Shown here: positions 60,325 to 64,000 of the stretch, one piece after another
How positions within the stretch are numbered: the first letter of the stretch is position 1
Layout: every line of letters starts with the position of its first letter
Source of the DNA: Fratercula arctica
Lineage: Eukaryota > Chordata > Aves > Charadriiformes > Alcidae
Direction of reading: 5' to 3'
NCBI GenBank assembly: GCA_947846985.1
Contig: CANTUZ010000004.1
Span: forward strand, 53,235,672 to 53,299,671
Length of the DNA: 64,000 nucleotides
The notes under the pieces: generated by a model
Told to the model about the DNA's origin: nothing
Database searches by the model: none
What the model saw: only the letters and a program-made list of their open reading frames with translations
Program-made: the position numbers and the translations under genes

Positions 60325-63300
60325 ACCACAATAACACGTGTATACATTCAGATCAGACGTAAATCTACAACTTCCAATAGTTAAGCAGAGGTAAACGAAT
60401 CTTTCAAGGAGATAAACTATCCCATGGATTGTAAAGAAAATGAGTAAAAATAGAATATGTTATAGAACCACAGGAAGGAAAGCAAAAAAAAATTTCTAAT
60501 AAAAACGAAAAATACTACACCATGCCGACATATGAATTAAAGCATTCCAAAACCAAAGAAAAGCTATGTTTTTCATTTCTGGAAAAGTTAGTGAGGCAGG
60601 AGGTAATATAAAAGCCAAATAAAACTGAAAAGAACATAACTAAATCCATTTATTTAATCTCTCTTTCAGGACTGATTGGCCAATGTGCATGTCTAACCAT
60701 TCCCTCTACTGGGTGGAATCACAATCTGAACCCCAAAGGATAAAAAGACTCTGACAGCTTAGGCTACAGTAGCCTGCGTATCATACTTCTTCTTCCCACT
60801 ATTACCATGAAGACTTGGAATAATCATAGTGATTACTAGGGGGACTTAACTGTAGATTTGGCAGCAATTCAAAGCTATGCTGTAATTTCAAGTGGCAATA
60901 AACACAGGATATTAACATGCATCATTTGCACTGTGTCTGAAATATAACCCCCCCTTCCCCTCAGTTTAGGTCCAATCAAATGTAAACTCAAGATAAATTT
61001 GATCTTAATCAGCACTTTCTCTAAAACAAGGCAATCTTCTAACATATTACAATTGTGCTCTTTCAGCTTCAGCAACTGATCTTAATTTTAATTCCTGCTT
61101 TTATTTTCCTTTCTGTATTTCTCGCATTAAAATTGGAAAAAATAAAAAGTCGAAATGTCCATCATGAAGATATTTCTAGACTCACAGCATCTGACTTGCC
61201 ACAGGAAATTTGTGCAGTAAGTGGTGAGAGAGAGGAGATACACCGTTTTTTAATTCTATAATCCTGCATATGGTCAGAAATCAAGACACTTGATATTCCT
61301 GAGCACTCTAAACTGACTTTGAAGGAAGAAACCTCCTTTGGGCTGAGTAAGAAATCAAAATACAGAAAATCTTCATTTAAGGACAGAGCATCCATGCACC
61401 GAGAGGCCAAGCATGCCCAGGAAGCACCTACACCTCTTCAGTCACCTCCAGTAGACGGAACTCCCGCTGGACATAGAGGATTTGGCTATGGGGATTCAAT
61501 CCTAGAGTGCTGGACTCGCTCCAGCAAAAAACCTTAATGATACAAATTTATGAGCCATCCCCACTAAGGTCGATTAATTTCCATTAAGAACATGTAATGT
61601 TAACGCTTAGATGAAGGTTCTTAGCTAAACTGGAGACAAGGTTGCTGGGCACAGGGCAGCACCAAAGTCCTGGTGATATCATCACATACACCTGCATGCC
61701 TACATGAGTTTTGAAGATAAATAGTCTTTGTGGCAATACTGCCAGTTTCGGGGCTTCATGAAGTATTCATCAAGCTTCATAGCACTGCAGTCCCACTCTC
61801 AACATTTTTCAGATTAAGTAACTAACTCATCTATTTTTCTTTTTTTTTTTTTTGTTTTACAATTTACATTATTTATATGTTATTAGATATGCTTGGCTGA
61901 CAGAAATTACTCTACCTCCTGGTCCCAGTTGTAAATGAGATGTTGCTTCTCAGACAGCATTCATAAAACACACAAAGGGGACTGACAAGGGTTATGATTT
62001 TTATCTCAGATGGTATGAAAGACCTGATAACTCAAGAGTGGCAAAGCTGCAGAGTGAAATACAGTCCCTTTACTCTCATAGTGGCAAAAACAATATCTAA
62101 AGAATCGACCCAGTGTAATTCCAAGCAGAGTGTAAAATAAAATGTCTTCCAGGTAGCACGTTAATCTTGTAAATTTTCCCTGAAAGTTGCACCCAAAAAA
62201 TCACTCCTCACAAATGCTAGTTATTAGCAAATCTAATCACTAATGAATCACTGAAAGTTAACAACAGCTAGAAAATCAGCTTGTGTGCGCAACTGAATTG
62301 TGTAGATGCACATTGATAGAATACATATATACGTGAATGTACATACATCCCAGAACAGTATGTTACTTTTCACAGTAAGCATTCACAACTTCCTTTAGAA
62401 TTCGTATTTACTTTCTCTTGAAGAGTTCCTTTCAAGCTGTCACACAGATGCATTTCAAAACAGCAACTAGTCTCTATGAGAAGCACCGTAAGAGAAAGGA
62501 AGTTGGGAACGTTAAGGACGGCTCCCGAGAAACATCCGCTACACAGATCACAATCTCAGGACACAATCAAAGACCACATGAAGCAATCCTGGTGGGGCTA
62601 ATGGAAAGCATGTATTACAGTTTCCTCTCCCCTGTGTTGTGGTCAGCTCATTAATCATTTGGAATATCACATCGGAAGCTGTAAGATTATTTATCTAGTA
62701 CCAGCAACATATTAGGCACTTTAGGATGTGGAGTGAATAATAAGAGTTTAGGATCTTAAAACGAGCTGGTTACCAACTGGAGAAGTTGGTAACACATGAA
62801 ATATGCTGAAGAGGGAACGTGCATCAGAGTTAGCACCTTAACAGAAAAATGCATTCAGAGCAACTGGATGGAGAACTGGTTTACACTGCAACTAGGCAAG
62901 CCTGAAATAATATAATCTGAGAGTAAAATGAAATAGTTTTGAAATAGTTGGCTTTTCTCTAGGGCATTCGCTATAGCGGAAGCAAGTTTAAGGGTGGTTA
63001 CATATCATAATAATGAATGCCCACAGAGAAACAGCTTCAGAAGTTCTGACTGATGTTGATGAGCAGCCTGAAAATCCTGCCCTGTTGCGCTAGTTGGCAA
63101 CCTGCATGTATCCAAATCTGCCAGATCTCTGTAACTTAACAACTCAAAGATGCTGACTACGCCAGCTCTCTAGGGGATACCAATTACAGCTCAATTCCTC
63201 ATTTCTTCAGTTTTCTTATTTAGAGAAGTGTCTGGTAGGATAAGCAAGCTGATCATTACCTCTTCCCCCATGGAAACAAATCTCACCCATCTATAACCTG

Positions 63301-64000
63301 CTGGAACCAAAAAATTGTTGACTCCACTAGTGTGGCAGGCCAAATTTTCATGAGGAATGCTTTCCTCAAAACCATTTCAGAGCAGTAACTCGTGCCGCCA
63401 GGCCAAGAATTTTAAAAATCTGGCACATATTAAGAAATTTGGTATTCCTGAAATACACTGAGAGAGGTGTGAATATGTCAAAGATCACTGCAGAGGGAGA
63501 GGAGAAACAGTACTCAACATGGTCATAGACAGTCCTTTCTTTAATAGCTAATTTTTCTAGTGTTATTTGCATCTATCTTGCAGAGCTAAGATACACATAC
63601 ATTGTTTATCTTCTGTACATTGTCACTGTTATGAGCAAGTAGTTAATTAATATGGAATATGTTTAATATATATCCAGTGGATCTCTTGGCACAGGCTGAA
63701 CTTACACCGAGAGGAACAGAAGTTTTATTAGGTACCTAAGATTGACGTAAAAGAACCTAATACTGTTTGTTACAGATACTACTTTTTTTTCTCTGTTTAA
63801 AGTGAAAACAGAAAAGTCCTTTGGTCTTCCTGCAAGGTCAAATGTCAGCCTGACTATTGCTAATTCTTCGGCAACAGCGATCATTTAATGTACCTTTTGT
63901 ACAGTTCCTACATCTAAATAGAGCGAAACCTAATGTTGAGATGTTTTGTGGGATGATCATCGTATTGATATCTTTAGACATTCAAACAGTTTAATTTAAA

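Larger units (their letters stand above)
56822..64000 (-). other. SORCS2 intron, 5' part truncated by the window edge
   Basis: Non-coding sequence upstream of the first visible SORCS2 exon. It contains a 143-bp direct repeat (58649-58791 and 59170-59312) and a 16-bp tandem duplication (60294-60324). No further SORCS2 exon was recognised on the minus strand, which fits the long 5' introns known for this gene. Confidence 0.75.

Noticed and set aside
1..64000. CRISPR arrays, operons, tRNA or rRNA genes
   Set aside because: None seen. The sequence is a vertebrate gene interior, and the repeats present are LINEs, LTRs, microsatellites and local duplications.

Overview
This window is a piece of a bird nuclear genome. 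It is A+T-rich and intron-dominated. The bird signature is several 5'-truncated CR1 LINEs with the typical 3' end (a 'ggttggacta-gatgatc' type tail, a 'ccttccaacc' block and short 'attctatga' repeats) and two endogenous-retrovirus LTRs of families common in birds. The LTR families suggest a neoavian rather than a galliform bird; that last step is inference.

The only host gene I can support is SORCS2 (sortilin-related VPS10 domain receptor 2), on the minus strand and internal to the gene at both window edges. Nine consecutive coding exons are visible, in transcript order 56657-56821, 51372-51445, 40220-40284, 37925-38043, 33876-33965, 21668-21847, 15203-15349, 13717-13819 and 3931-4007. All have canonical AG acceptors and GT donors, all phases agree, and together they give an uninterrupted 1,020-nt (340-codon) reading frame covering part of the luminal VPS10 beta-propeller. 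Four Asp-box-like motifs and two N-glycosylation sequons are visible. The introns between these exons run from about 1.4 to 12 kb. No further exon was recognised in 56822-64000 (upstream side) or 1-3930 (downstream side).

The rest is intron with fossil mobile DNA. A solo LTR lies at 20381-20963 with a 5-bp target duplication ACACC, antisense to SORCS2. A second solo LTR lies at 45419-46473 with target duplication GTCAT, in the sense orientation. The CR1 elements range from a young copy with about 194 open ORF2 codons (17878-18506) to very old remnants (22755-22862, 25945-26158, 31430-31860). One fragment at 24790-24980 looks like an L2-type LINE.

Structures that known repeats do not explain are a near-perfect 28-bp inverted repeat at 12109-12174, a 143-bp direct repeat with two differences (58649-58791 and 59170-59312), several exact short tandem duplications, a 22-bp perfect palindrome at 44806-44827, and a few unexplained long ORFs, of which the 176-codon plus-strand ORF at 16651-17181 is the longest. 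No bacterial-type system, CRISPR array, tRNA or rRNA gene was seen.
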